Part shown: positions 35,869 through 45,215 of the stretch, in pieces | Numbering within the stretch: the first letter of the stretch is position 1 | How the letters are laid out: the number at the start of each line of letters is the position of its first letter | NCBI GenBank assembly: GCA_964570765.1 | Contig: CAZMZF010000011.1 | Span: forward strand, 1 to 64,000 | Reading direction: 5' to 3' | DNA: 64,000 bases | From: CAZMZF01 sp964570765 | GTDB taxonomy: Bacteria > Zixibacteria > MSB-5A5 > RBG-16-43-9 | Notes under the pieces: model-generated | What the model was told of the DNA's origin: nothing | What the model saw: the letters and a program-made list of their open reading frames with translations, nothing else | Databases searched by the model: none | Program-made: the position numbers and the translations under genes

Positions 35869-36451
35869 TCTCTCCTCTGGTATTGTCCTTTAATTCATCT
35901 TGTAGTCTTGAAAAGACTCCTTTATTAAAATCTATTTCCATTCTTACTCTGTCTCCAAAAGCTAATTTTTTGACTTTGACTTTTTCTCTATTTAAAATTT
36001 TTTGAACCTGGTCAAAATATTCTTTTGGGAAAATTAGGGTGAGTCTTTCTCTATTTTCTTTTTTAACCTGAATACAGCTTTTTAAAACTTTTAAGGTGCT
36101 TTCATAATATGCTTTAGAAAGACCGCCGGTGCCTAATTTGACTCCACCAAAATAACGGGTGACTATTACTAAAATATCTTTCAAATTCTGAGACCTTATT
36201 GCCGATAGGATTTGCCTTCCAGCAGTTCCAGAAGGTTCACGGTCATCGCTGGATTTTGAAATCTCTCCTTCTGAAATGACATAGGCATAGGGATTATGAG
36301 TAGCATCGTAAAATTCTTTTTTTATCTTTTCAAGAAAGACCTTAGCTTCTTTTTCTGAATTTACTGGTAGGGCAGTGGCAATAAATTTAGAGCCCTTAAT
36401 TAACAGTTTATCTCTTCTAGATTCCTTGATACTAAGATATTCATTCTGCAT
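35849..36451 (-). CDS. YigZ/IMPACT family protein
   Basis: 200 residues. The N-terminal UPF0029 (IMPACT) domain has KGSKFIATALPV, YDATHNPYAY, DDREPSGTAGRQIL and VTRYFGGVKLGTGGL. A small C-terminal ferredoxin-like DUF1949 domain follows. E. coli YigZ is a putative translation-linked or RNA-binding factor; the true role is unknown. I use ATG 36451; a TTG at 36487 would overlap the neighbouring gene by 13 bases. Confidence 0.85.
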   Translation of the reverse strand: MQNEYLSIKESRRDKLLIKGSKFIATALPVNSEKEAKVFLEKIKKEFYDATHNPYAYVISEGEISKSSDDREPSGTAGRQILSAIRSQNLKDILVIVTRYFGGVKLGTGGLSKAYYESTLKVLKSCIQVKKENRERLTLIFPKEYFDQVQKILNREKVKVKKLAFGDRVRMEIDFNKGVFSRLQDELKDNTRGEIEFEKV

Positions 36452-36474
36452 TTGGATCTGTAAGACCTGATTTT

Positions 36475-36717
36475 TTATTCCCCCCAATTTTTTTTCTCCA
36501 CATACTGCTGAATTAACCTTTTAAGTCTGTTACCATAGATTAAATCGAATTTCTCCATATCATCTGGTATTAGAGATTCTGCTTTTAACCTGACCAGAGC
36601 CGCTTCCTTTTTAGCCTCCCCTAAAGTCAACTCTCCACTTTTGATTTTTTCACAGGCTTGATCCACGATCTTTTTAAGTTTTTTTAACTTCTCCTCAGAA
36701 TTAAGATATTCTTTCAT
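36475..36717 (-). CDS. Small helical conserved-type protein
   Basis: 80 residues, highly charged (Lys/Glu) and predicted all-helical: NSEEKLKKLKKIVDQACEK then LTLGEAKKEAALVR and a C-terminal RLKRLIQQYVEKK. I do not recognise the family. It overlaps dprA by 4 bases and leads into yigZ, so it is a real operon member. It could be a small DNA- or membrane-associated partner of DprA, but nothing in the sequence shows this. Confidence 0.65.
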   Translation of the reverse strand: MKEYLNSEEKLKKLKKIVDQACEKIKSGELTLGEAKKEAALVRLKAESLIPDDMEKFDLIYGNRLKRLIQQYVEKKNWGE

Positions 36718-37583
36718 AGATATTTCGAAACTAAATCTAAATCCCCGGACCCATTAATCGGGATAGCACCAATCCTGACCAGTTCATCTAAGTTTTTGCT
36801 CTCCTCTCTCATAACCGCAAAAAGAGGCTTCCCCTGGTCAATAGCTTTTTTAGCCGTATCCATTGTGCCTGAGGTATTATCTTCAGTTTCCACCACTATC
36901 ACAGCTTGAGAAAGACCTACAACTATTCGGTTTCTTGCCATAAGCTGACCCACATTCACCCTGGCATTCAGAGGATATTCAGTTATAAGAGCACCATTCT
37001 TGCTAATCTCAACTGAGAGGTTAAGATTTTCTTTAGGATAGATATTATTCAAACCAAAACCTAAGACCGCATAGGTTTTTCCTTTTTTAGCGATTGCTCC
37101 CATATGTGCGCCAGTATCAATTCCCCGGGCTAAACCACTTACTACTACACCATTTTTTTCTGCCAACTTTTTCCCGATCTCAGTTGCATCTTTAATGCCT
37201 TCATAGGTAGCATTATGTGTGCCAACTACTGCTACGAATACAGTATCAGATAACGGGAATTCACCTTTAAAATAAAGCAAAGGGGGCGGATCATCAATCT
37301 CTCTTAAGCTTTGTGGGAATTCCTCGTCTAATATGGTCTTGATCCCGATACCCTGTTCCTCCAAGAAAGATATATGCTCTTCGATTTCAGCAAATTTCTC
37401 CTGAGAATCAAATATCTCCTTAGCCTTCTCTGGACTCATTCTGGGAAGTTTAGAAATCTGTTCTAAGGTAGCTTTGAAGATATTCTCCGGAGAGCCAAAA
37501 GCAAAAAGGAGCTGTTGAAATCTTTTAGGTCCAATTTTCGCCACTTTTCTTAAAGCTATGATGTATTTTCGATAGTCCAACAC
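36714..37583 (-). CDS. dprA: DNA-processing protein DprA/Smf
   Basis: Loads RecA on incoming single-stranded DNA in natural transformation; 289 residues. The N-terminal SAM/HhH-like part (KVAKIGPKRFQQLLFAFGSP) precedes the Rossmann core with VAVVGTHNATYEG (usual GSR is GTH here), SGLARGIDTGAHMGAI, GLNNIYPKEN, ITEYPLNARV and ARNRIVVGLSQAVIVVE. The C-terminal winged-helix of longer DprA forms is absent. The start is adjacent to a repeat at 37635-37714. Confidence 0.92.
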   Translation of the reverse strand: MLDYRKYIIALRKVAKIGPKRFQQLLFAFGSPENIFKATLEQISKLPRMSPEKAKEIFDSQEKFAEIEEHISFLEEQGIGIKTILDEEFPQSLREIDDPPPLLYFKGEFPLSDTVFVAVVGTHNATYEGIKDATEIGKKLAEKNGVVVSGLARGIDTGAHMGAIAKKGKTYAVLGFGLNNIYPKENLNLSVEISKNGALITEYPLNARVNVGQLMARNRIVVGLSQAVIVVETEDNTSGTMDTAKKAIDQGKPLFAVMREESKNLDELVRIGAIPINGSGDLDLVSKYL

Positions 37584-37634
37584 TTCATATCCTTTTAACT
37601 AATATACATTATTTTTTAAATCAAAAAAGTAAAT

Positions 37635-37714
37635 TTTGGAGTATAAACCTTTAAGTTTATCAGAATGAATCTTCTGTTAATGGATTAAAGTAAAGCTAAA
37701 GCTTTACACTCCAG
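37635..37714. repeat. TTTTGGAGTATAAAC / TTTACACTCCAG inverted-repeat element
   Basis: The ends are complementary and the inside contains AAACCTTTAAGTTT and AAAGCTAAAGCTTT palindromes. It fills the gap between dprA and the CapA-like gene and is a close relative of 29014-29070. Confidence 0.6.
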
Positions 37715-38824
37715 TCATTCTTCCCAGGAGTTATAATTTTTCGGAGATCCCTCAGGAAATTGTATAAATCCTCTTCCCTCGAAAAAAATAAGCTCCATTC
37801 CGAAGATGGATGAATCGAAATTTAATCTATTCAATATCTCCTGAGCCATCTTCCCTTCAGCCACCTTAGGAGATCGGAGGAAGGTTACCAGCTCAATCGG
37901 AATTATCTCCGCTTGAAGAAGATTTTTACCCCGCAGGGTAATTTTTAACATAATGCTCTGGTTATTCTTTAAGTCTTTCTGGTCAAATACAAAATTTCCC
38001 AGGCTATAGGCGATTAGTTTTCCTTTATATAATTCTATCCCCTGAAACGTATGAGGATGATGTCCCACCACAATATCTGCACCGCAGTCAATTACCATAC
38101 GGGCTAAGCTTTTCTGATATTCTGAGGGGAAATCTTCATATTCAATCCCCCAGTGAAAAGAGACTACAACCAAATTCACATCCTTTTTCGCTTTTTCTAT
38201 ATCTTCTATTATCCAGGAAGATTTAATTTTTGCAACTCCAGGACTATCTTTTCCTGCATAGACAGCACCAGGAGATAAATCGTAACCCAGGAAAGCAATC
38301 TTAAGATCACCTAAATCAAAGATAGCAGGTTTTCTGGCTTCTCTTATATTTTCCCCTGCACCGATAATCTGGAAATTATTTTGTTCTAAAAGTTTGAGTG
38401 TCTCCTCAAAAGCCTTTCTGCCATAATCATAAGAATGGTTATTAGCCAAGTTGAGCACATCAAATCCAGCATATTTTAATCCTTTTATCGACTCAGGGTT
38501 CCCCCGGAAAGCATAGATCTGGTCTCCTTTCATCCCTCTTTTGGAAATAGGAGATTCCAGATTTCCGAAAGTAATCTCTGCAGAATTGGTTATATTAGCG
38601 ATATTTTTAAAAGGATAAAGGTATCCTTCTTTTTTCATATACAAATCTACACCCCGGGAAAGCATAATATCACCAGTGAAAATTAAACTGTGTTCTCTGG
38701 GAAAAAAGATATTTTCCTGCCCGGAAGAATTTTCTATCTGGGGGTTGAAAGGTGATAGAAAAAAGAGTAAGAGGAAAAAAGAGAGAAGAAAGAACTTTTT
38801 AAACGGATGTTTTGTAGAAGCCAT
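37715..38824 (-). CDS. CapA-like metallophosphatase family protein (PGA_cap)
   Basis: 369 residues with an N-terminal hydrophobic segment (FFLLSFFLLLFFLSPF) acting as signal or anchor. The calcineurin-like core has FTGDIMLSRG, TFGNLESPIS, LNLANNHSYDYG, VSFHWGIEY, VVGHHPHTFQGIE and AYSLGNFVFD. CapA is required for poly-gamma-glutamate export in Bacillus, but most homologues are of unknown function. No PgsB/C partners are here. It is expressed on the minus strand ahead of dprA. Confidence 0.85.
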   Translation of the reverse strand: MASTKHPFKKFFLLSFFLLLFFLSPFNPQIENSSGQENIFFPREHSLIFTGDIMLSRGVDLYMKKEGYLYPFKNIANITNSAEITFGNLESPISKRGMKGDQIYAFRGNPESIKGLKYAGFDVLNLANNHSYDYGRKAFEETLKLLEQNNFQIIGAGENIREARKPAIFDLGDLKIAFLGYDLSPGAVYAGKDSPGVAKIKSSWIIEDIEKAKKDVNLVVVSFHWGIEYEDFPSEYQKSLARMVIDCGADIVVGHHPHTFQGIELYKGKLIAYSLGNFVFDQKDLKNNQSIMLKITLRGKNLLQAEIIPIELVTFLRSPKVAEGKMAQEILNRLNFDSSIFGMELIFFEGRGFIQFPEGSPKNYNSWEE

Positions 38825-38841
38825 TCTCGGGAGAAATATTA

Positions 38842-39025
38842 TGTAGGGACAGGGCTTGTCCCTGTCCTAATGCTAATAAGGACAGCCACACGCTTCGACG
38901 ATTCGACAAGCTCATCGTCCCGAGCAAAGTCGAGGGACAAGCTCCCTTCGATCTTACTCAGGGACAGTGAGAGGAATCGAACTGTCACCGTCCTGAGCAG
39001 GGTCGAAGGAAGGGCTGTCCCTACA
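38842..39025. repeat. 184-bp element with TGTAGGGACAG / CTGTCCCTACA terminal inverted repeats
   Basis: The perfect 11-base ends enclose several copies of the motif GACAAGCTC/CACCGTCCTGAGCA and TCGAAGGAA, a common repeat in environmental bacteria. It is another composite palindrome; short frames across it are not genes. Confidence 0.65.
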
Positions 39026-39074
39026 TTTTTTTCTATGTTTTTAAACAATTCCAAACATTAACCTAAGAATATTT

Positions 39075-40316
39075 CTATTCTACAGAGGCAAAGAAAAGTC
39101 TGCCGGTTAGAAGCTCTAAAGCATAAAGGAGATTTTCGCTTTTGGTTTTGAAATCAGATAGGTAGATTTCTTTAACCGGCTCGGCTGAAGGGAAGTTCAT
39201 CTTCAAAGGATTCACATACCTTCCGCCCATTTTACATCTATAATCTAAATGAGGACCTGTAGCCAGACCAGTTGCCCCCACCCTGCCGATCATCTCTCCC
39301 TGGTTAACCCTTTCCCCTTTTCTTATCCCATCTGTAAAAGCGGAAAGGTGCCCGTAGGAAGTTATCAGCCCGTTGGAGTGCTTTATCTCCACGGTATTAC
39401 CCAGACCTTTTTTCCAGCCGGCGAAGATTACTATTCCATGTGAAGATGATACCACTGGAGTCCCATAGGGTGCGGAATAATCTACCCCGTAATGGGGTTT
39501 GTAGGTCTTAAACACTGGATGAAACCGGGAAAAAGAAAATCTTGACGAAATCCTCCGGTAATTCAAAGGGGATTTTAAGAAGGCTTTTCGCAAAGACTTG
39601 CCTGAAGGGTCGTAATAATCTTTATGTCCGGAATTATCCTGGTATAATACGGCATTATATTTTGTTCCGGAAGCCTCATACTCAGCCGCCAGGATCTCAC
39701 CATAACTTACAAATTTTCCCTCCCTCTCAAATACTTCATAAATTAATTTAAAACTGTCCCCTTTTTTGGGCTCGTTCAAAAAGTCTATCTGCCAGGCAAA
39801 GATATCGGAGAATTTCATTATTAACTCTGGACTTTCTCCTTTATCTTTTATCTCCTCCCACAGGGAATTTTCTATCTTCCCTTCTAACCCTTTCACCATT
39901 CGGGTGAGTTTAACTGGCACAGAATAGGCAACTAAGTCTCCTTCTTTATTTACAACCTTATATTTCTCCAGAAACCCCTTATGGTATTCGAAAGAGAGAA
40001 GGGAGTGGTCTGCAGTAGCTAAGAGGGTGAAAAAATCTCCGGGCTTACACTTCCTTAGATCCAGAACTTTTGAAAGAGATTGGGTCAGATCAAAAATTAA
40101 TTCTGAGGGAAGACCTTTCTTAAAAAGGGAAAGGGCTAAAGTTTGATTCTTTTCGATTGTCCCGGAAGTTATACATCCCAAGGTAAGGTCTGAAGAAAAA
40201 ACTTTCTTCTCTTCTGCTGTGGGGAGCACGCAGGACTTAGTGAAAAAAAGATTTAAAAGATAAAATAGCCCTGCTGATAAAACTAAACTTCTTATAATTT
40301 TTATGACCCTTTTCAA
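39075..40316 (-). CDS. M23-family (LytM) murein endopeptidase
   Basis: Envelope protein of 413 residues with an N-terminal membrane segment. The central region (KKGLPSELIFDLTQSLS, SYGEILAAEYEA) resembles the OapA/LysM-adjacent part of MepM-like peptidases. The LytM core carries HYGVDYSAP (HxxxD) and SYGHLS. The final HxH appears as GPHLDYR, with Asp in place of the second His, a variant also seen in other MepM-like groups; activity is likely but not certain. I use TTG 40316, preceded 6 bases upstream by AAAGGAG; a GTG at 40322 overlaps that site. Confidence 0.88.
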   Translation of the reverse strand: MKRVIKIIRSLVLSAGLFYLLNLFFTKSCVLPTAEEKKVFSSDLTLGCITSGTIEKNQTLALSLFKKGLPSELIFDLTQSLSKVLDLRKCKPGDFFTLLATADHSLLSFEYHKGFLEKYKVVNKEGDLVAYSVPVKLTRMVKGLEGKIENSLWEEIKDKGESPELIMKFSDIFAWQIDFLNEPKKGDSFKLIYEVFEREGKFVSYGEILAAEYEASGTKYNAVLYQDNSGHKDYYDPSGKSLRKAFLKSPLNYRRISSRFSFSRFHPVFKTYKPHYGVDYSAPYGTPVVSSSHGIVIFAGWKKGLGNTVEIKHSNGLITSYGHLSAFTDGIRKGERVNQGEMIGRVGATGLATGPHLDYRCKMGGRYVNPLKMNFPSAEPVKEIYLSDFKTKSENLLYALELLTGRLFFASVE

Positions 40317-40352
40317 AACCACTCCTTTTATCCTATGGATCCGCTTTCGGAT

Positions 40353-41951
40353 TTAAAAAACCTCTGCAGAGAATATATAGATTTCCGTATCTTTATCCTT
40401 CCAGCAATCTTTATTGTAAATACCAGCCTTGAAGCAGGTCTGTTCCAGAAAAGTTTTTCGGTCCCAGTTATTTTCCGTGGCAACCTGGGGCAAAAGCAAG
40501 CCGGAATTATATCCATTCCGAATCAGAATCCCATGTGTTCCTACTTGAATTTGATTCACATCCGTTATCTTTTTCAAAGGGGTTAAGGCCGAGATCTCTA
40601 TCTCTAAGTCTTTTAACTCTTCTTTGGTAACCGGAGAAAACCTTGGGTCACTCAAAGCTGCGGCTTCTGCCATCTCCTGAACTGTTTGATAAAGTGGCTT
40701 GATCGCCTGAATATATCCGATACATCCCCGGAGCATCCCCTGTTTTTTTATGGTTACAAAAGCGCCACGATTTTCCTTGAGTATTTGTGAGGTTACATTA
40801 TAATCAGGGCATTTTACACCCTTAACCTTGCACTCTATAGTTTCCCTGGCAATCTTTAGTAGAAGAGCCTTATCCTTAGCTGAAAGTTCTGATTCTGCCC
40901 CTTTCTTTTCTTCATTTTCTTTTTCATCTTTGTTTTTTGAAGAACTGCCTGGATTTTTCCTGGTGTCGACTTTGACCTTGGGGCTGTAAAAAACTGCTGA
41001 CATATAGCCTACCACTTGAGATTTATCTCCGGTTACATCCCCAGAGTTAGCATATTTGACCACTTTTGATTGGTCAGCTCCTAATTCCTTAGCTGCGATT
41101 ATAGTCGCTATAATAGGACCTCCGCCACAGGCTTCACACCGGTCAGAAGAGAGGTCTTCAAAAAGTGCCTCTGGATTAAAGGAGTTCACATCTTTTATGA
41201 CCACACTGTCTAATTTAACTGCCTCTGCATAAGGATGAAAATGTGAAAGGTCCGAGCTGGCAACGATTAAAGCATCTTTATCTTTCAAAACTTTACCCAG
41301 AGCTTTTCCTAACGCTTCATAGGTTTCATAGCTATCATCGGGCCCAAGGACTATGGGGATAAGATTAAACTTCCCCAGGACAACCTGCAAAAAGGGCAAC
41401 TGAACCTCTAAGGAATGCTCTGCTCTTGTCCCGGAGGAGGTATGCCCTACATCTGAGAGATGAATCCTATTGTCCATTTTAGAAAGCTCCAACGCTAACT
41501 CCTTATCCACTGAGATTGTTCCTAAAGGGGTCTGGTAAGCTTTTCCGTTATAGACTGAAGCGCCTTGAAAGTAAGCCGCATGGGAAGGGGAGATGACAAC
41601 TACCGTCCGATATTTTAAACCTTCTAAAGTTTTATAGCCATAGGCTGCTACCTGCCCGGAATAAAAATACCCGGCGTGAGGTGAGATCAAGGCAACTATT
41701 TTTCCGGGGATCTCTTCTATCTTTGCCTTGTTATAGAAATCGGCAATTTCTTTAGTTAACTTTACAGGGTCTGAGGTATAAAAACCTCTTATTGGATCTG
41801 CATAGGCAGGTTTCCTTATCTCCTCAGTCTGAACTCCTTCTTTTTTCATATTATTACCCTCCGCCTTAAGGTTAGAGAAATCCTTAAAGCAAAACAAAAA
41901 AATAAAGAAAATTGAAAAAACGCAAAAGAATTTTTTAAAATATGATTTCAT
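40353..41951 (-). CDS. AmmeMemoRadiSam B/A fusion (Memo + AMMECR1) with N-terminal signal-like helix
   Basis: 532 residues. An N-terminal hydrophobic stretch (FFCVFSIFFIFLFCFKDF) looks like a signal or anchor. The Memo-like domain (dioxygenase-fold, residues about 60-320) has ALISPHAGYFYSGQVAA, VVVISPSHAAYF and HSLEVQLPFLQ. The AMMECR1 domain (about 360-530) has MLRGCIGYIQAIKPL and SDPRFSPVTKEEL. These are proteins B and A of the AmmeMemoRadiSam set, but the radical SAM partner is not in the window and the function of the set is unknown. Export would be unusual for such a protein. Confidence 0.88.
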   Translation of the reverse strand: MKSYFKKFFCVFSIFFIFLFCFKDFSNLKAEGNNMKKEGVQTEEIRKPAYADPIRGFYTSDPVKLTKEIADFYNKAKIEEIPGKIVALISPHAGYFYSGQVAAYGYKTLEGLKYRTVVVISPSHAAYFQGASVYNGKAYQTPLGTISVDKELALELSKMDNRIHLSDVGHTSSGTRAEHSLEVQLPFLQVVLGKFNLIPIVLGPDDSYETYEALGKALGKVLKDKDALIVASSDLSHFHPYAEAVKLDSVVIKDVNSFNPEALFEDLSSDRCEACGGGPIIATIIAAKELGADQSKVVKYANSGDVTGDKSQVVGYMSAVFYSPKVKVDTRKNPGSSSKNKDEKENEEKKGAESELSAKDKALLLKIARETIECKVKGVKCPDYNVTSQILKENRGAFVTIKKQGMLRGCIGYIQAIKPLYQTVQEMAEAAALSDPRFSPVTKEELKDLEIEISALTPLKKITDVNQIQVGTHGILIRNGYNSGLLLPQVATENNWDRKTFLEQTCFKAGIYNKDCWKDKDTEIYIFSAEVF

Positions 41952-41967
41952 CTAAATCCCATTTATT

Positions 41968-44427
41968 TCAAAGAAAATTTAATTGCACAGAGCCCTTAGG
42001 GTTAGCTTTGGGGATTCTATAAAGGTTTTCTATATGTGAAGGCTCTATTCCTTTTTTTCTTTTATTGTCTTCAAAAATTGTTTCAAGAGCATGATATAAT
42101 ATAAATTTCCAATTATACTTAGTTATTTGTTCTTGTAAGATAGGTTCCTGTAATCGTCTATTCAATAACCTCTCTCTTTCATTTGGAATAATGATTACTC
42201 TTTTCACATCTAGGTTTGGTATACTTGTGCCTCTTATTATTGCTTCTGTTATACCCGTTGTATTCTCGACTTCAAATTCCCAATACACTTTACCCTGCTT
42301 ATACCATATGCAATCAATATTTTTTACTCTATCCAATCTTTCCGGTAAGATATTAACTAATTTAAAATCTTTTTCATCACATAAATCTGCTAATTTTTCT
42401 CCATCGTAAGTTTCGTTTTGCTCTTTTAAACCGACCCAGATTTTAAACCCCATTTTTTTACCAAGAACTGCCAGGTAATATATAAACTTACCATGCTCCT
42501 TCGCACGTCGGACTACACTTTGCCGTAATCTCCACTTTCCATCTGAGGTCTTCTCAGCATATTCACCTAAAATATCCTTCACATTCTGAGTATCTGGCGT
42601 TAGAGCATTAGGAAAATTAATAAGTATCTCTTGTAAAGCATCATCGAAAGTCACTTTAATTTGTCGATTCAAAACATTTATTACAGCCTTTTCTACTCTT
42701 TCGCGTAAAGGAATTTTTTCTAAATGCGGAACACTCGAAGGATCTTTAAACCACCATTCATACCCTTTGATTTTACTTCTTTCATCTTTGACCGGGATTA
42801 ATACAAACTCCTTATCAAGATGTTCTTTAAGGATCTGGTCAAATTTTCTTTGCCCAGCAAGCAGAACTCCATGTTGGTTTAGAACAGGATATATACCATT
42901 TAAAATATATGTATAAGCTGTAGGCTCACCTCTCTCTGCAATTATTTTTGTAGTAGTATTTACTACTACTTTCTCATACAGCTCGACGCTGGCATTATTA
43001 TTCTCTTGGATCTCCATCCGTTTCTCAGGTTTTCTGAATCTCAAATAATAATCACCTACAGCGCTTCCGTAAGGCCTTAATAAGGCAAGATTGGAGGCTC
43101 TTGCAGGCGGCTGGTATATAATTTTCTCTAAGTTAAATCCGGCTAAGACAATGGCTTGAATAATGCTATTAAAAATCTTAATGTCAGTACTATGGAATGT
43201 AACTGTGAGATATTTCGCGGGTTTTAAGACTTCATAGATTCTAGAGAAGGCCGCATAAAGCATTTTATGATAATATTCAAAATCCTTTTTTTGCCATTTG
43301 TTTATTGTTATCTCGTCTCCAAACTCTAATTCAAAATCTTCATCCTTAGGACCTTTTAACCAAGAAGTCCATAATACGCTTAATTCAAAATATTGAATAG
43401 CTCCTCCATAAGGGGGATCGGTAAAACAATAATCTATACTTCCCTTTGGAATGTATTCATCAAGTTCCAAGGCAGATTTTGTAAGTAAAAAGATATTTCT
43501 GTCCTTCTTAAGTTCTGCAAAGTTTTTTGCTTCCTTATATACTCGTATAACTTCTTGAGAATCTGATTTCCCCCTTAGAATACCTTGTCTTCCCTCAATT
43601 GAGCTTTCAAATAAATTCCAAACATTTGATTCCATATATAAAGGAGGCACCCAAAAACTATTCATAGCCCAGAATGAACTAAATTGTCTACTCGGTCTAA
43701 CAGGTGTTAATTTGCTGGCTAAATGAAGTATAGAGCTAAAGGAAAAAAGAAAGATATCTTTCATTTTTCTTGATTTAATCTTACTTATTTGATTAAATAA
43801 AATAGAAAGTGCTAAAAGATTTCTTTTAGTAAACAAATCTGCTATGGATTCGCCGGCTTTTCTCGCCTGATTAAATGTTATACCTTTTGGAAACTGGTAT
43901 TTTGGATACCAAAATTTTATTCGTTGACCTTCAACTTCTGAATATTTCTTGAAATCTTCTTTTCTCGGTTTTTTCGAACCTTTTAAACCACATTTTGGGC
44001 ACTCAAACATTATTCTGCTGATTTTATTCTTATTCCAATGACAACAGATTATTGTTACTGCATTCTTACACTTTGGACATGAGGTAGCATATAATACATC
44101 AATCTGGTGTTTTATATTTTTTCTAATATGCTCGTATGTAGCTTCTATCTCTCGGAGATCAGTTGGCTGAGATGTCATCTTAGTTATGAAAATAGCCATT
44201 GGATCTAAATCTATAGCTACAGCTTTTCTATTTAATCTCAGAGACTCAATAGCAGTTACACCTGAACCAACAAAAGGGTCTAAAACAATGTCTCCTTTTT
44301 TGGAATATGTTTTGATATATTCCGCAACCACATTATGTGGTTTTCTCGCCCACCACTTATGCATCAAGTACATTGGAGTATGGGCTTTAGAAACTAAAGC
44401 ATGATTTATTTGTTGTACTTCAGACAT
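41968..44427 (-). CDS. Large DNA methyltransferase with zinc ribbon and nuclease-like C-terminus
   Basis: 819 residues. The beta-class amino-methyltransferase core is DPFVGSGVT (residues 50-58, SAM-binding) and TDPPYGG (336-342, catalytic DPPY). A CPKC...CPKC zinc ribbon (residues 117-146) lies between them. The N-terminal MHKWWARKP is typical of the DUF1156-like DNA methylases. The C-terminal part (about 640-819) contains IDCIWY with D705, then YWEFEVENTTG with E717 and E719, a pattern like PD-(D/E)XK nucleases. If so this is a methyltransferase-nuclease fusion. No separate restriction gene is nearby. Confidence 0.75.
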   Translation of the reverse strand: MSEVQQINHALVSKAHTPMYLMHKWWARKPHNVVAEYIKTYSKKGDIVLDPFVGSGVTAIESLRLNRKAVAIDLDPMAIFITKMTSQPTDLREIEATYEHIRKNIKHQIDVLYATSCPKCKNAVTIICCHWNKNKISRIMFECPKCGLKGSKKPRKEDFKKYSEVEGQRIKFWYPKYQFPKGITFNQARKAGESIADLFTKRNLLALSILFNQISKIKSRKMKDIFLFSFSSILHLASKLTPVRPSRQFSSFWAMNSFWVPPLYMESNVWNLFESSIEGRQGILRGKSDSQEVIRVYKEAKNFAELKKDRNIFLLTKSALELDEYIPKGSIDYCFTDPPYGGAIQYFELSVLWTSWLKGPKDEDFELEFGDEITINKWQKKDFEYYHKMLYAAFSRIYEVLKPAKYLTVTFHSTDIKIFNSIIQAIVLAGFNLEKIIYQPPARASNLALLRPYGSAVGDYYLRFRKPEKRMEIQENNNASVELYEKVVVNTTTKIIAERGEPTAYTYILNGIYPVLNQHGVLLAGQRKFDQILKEHLDKEFVLIPVKDERSKIKGYEWWFKDPSSVPHLEKIPLRERVEKAVINVLNRQIKVTFDDALQEILINFPNALTPDTQNVKDILGEYAEKTSDGKWRLRQSVVRRAKEHGKFIYYLAVLGKKMGFKIWVGLKEQNETYDGEKLADLCDEKDFKLVNILPERLDRVKNIDCIWYKQGKVYWEFEVENTTGITEAIIRGTSIPNLDVKRVIIIPNERERLLNRRLQEPILQEQITKYNWKFILYHALETIFEDNKRKKGIEPSHIENLYRIPKANPKGSVQLNFL

Positions 44428-44456
44428 AATCTACTCAATCTGGAGCCTATTATCCC

Positions 44457-45145
44457 CTACATCAAATTCCTTTCCCTCAAACTCACATAACTTTCATTTC
44501 CGATGATTATATGATCCAAGACATCTATCTCCATTAATTTCCCGACCTCTACTATTTTGCGAGTAACTTTCAGGTCATTTTCAGAAGGGTCCGGGTCGCC
44601 AGAGGGATGATTATGTGCTAAAATCAAAGCAGCAGCCCCATATTCGATTGCCGGGCGAAAAACCTCTCTGGGTTGAACTATATTAAAAGTCAAACTGCCG
44701 ATGGAGATAACCTCATCGTGGATTAAGCGATTTCTGATATTTAAGTATAATCCCCGGAAATGTTCCTTCTGCAGTTTTCTCATCTCCTCTAAATATTTAT
44801 ACACATCCTCGGTGTCCTTATAGTTGGAATTCTACCTTTATCCTCAAGGAAAAATCTCCTGCCCAGTTCAAACACAGCCACTATCTGGCAGGCTTTTACC
44901 TGAGGAATCCCTAAGGTATTCATCAGCCTGCCTACATCTTTTTCCTGGGCAATCGCTTTTGAGCCATAGTCTTTGATTATCCTCTCAGATAGCTCGATTA
45001 CATTTAAGCCCTTATACCCGGTGTTCAAAATAATAGAAAGAAGCTCACTATTCCTCAGAACATCCGGACCATATTTTATTAACTTTTCCCTGGGCTTCTG
45101 ATCCTCGGGTAGCTCTTTTATTCTGATCTGATAATTATCTTCCAT
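44457..45145 (-). pseudogene. radC: Frameshifted RadC-like (JAB-domain) protein
   Basis: Two overlapping frames together encode a complete RadC. The N-terminal UPF0758 HhH part (KELPEDQKPREKLIKYGPD, GIPQVKACQIVAVFELGRR) is in 44789-45145. The JAB metalloprotease-like part (HNHPSGDPDPSENDLKVTR, VLDHIIIG) is in 44457-44804. The link ...TIRTP|EDVYKYLEEM is restored by one added base near 44813, so a one-base deletion broke the gene. Intact proteins would be about 229 residues. Sequencing error is possible; RadC function is unknown in any case. Confidence 0.8.
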
Positions 45146-45215
45146 GACTATATCTTCTAATGCAAAGCTTCAACAAAGTTAATAAATAATTTGGGAAAAG
45201 GAAAGAAAAAAATCA

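Noticed and set aside
34170..45145. One large defence island
   Set aside because: Most genes here are housekeeping (PAP2, PfkB, YigZ, DprA, M23); only the methyltransferase and the broken radC look accessory.
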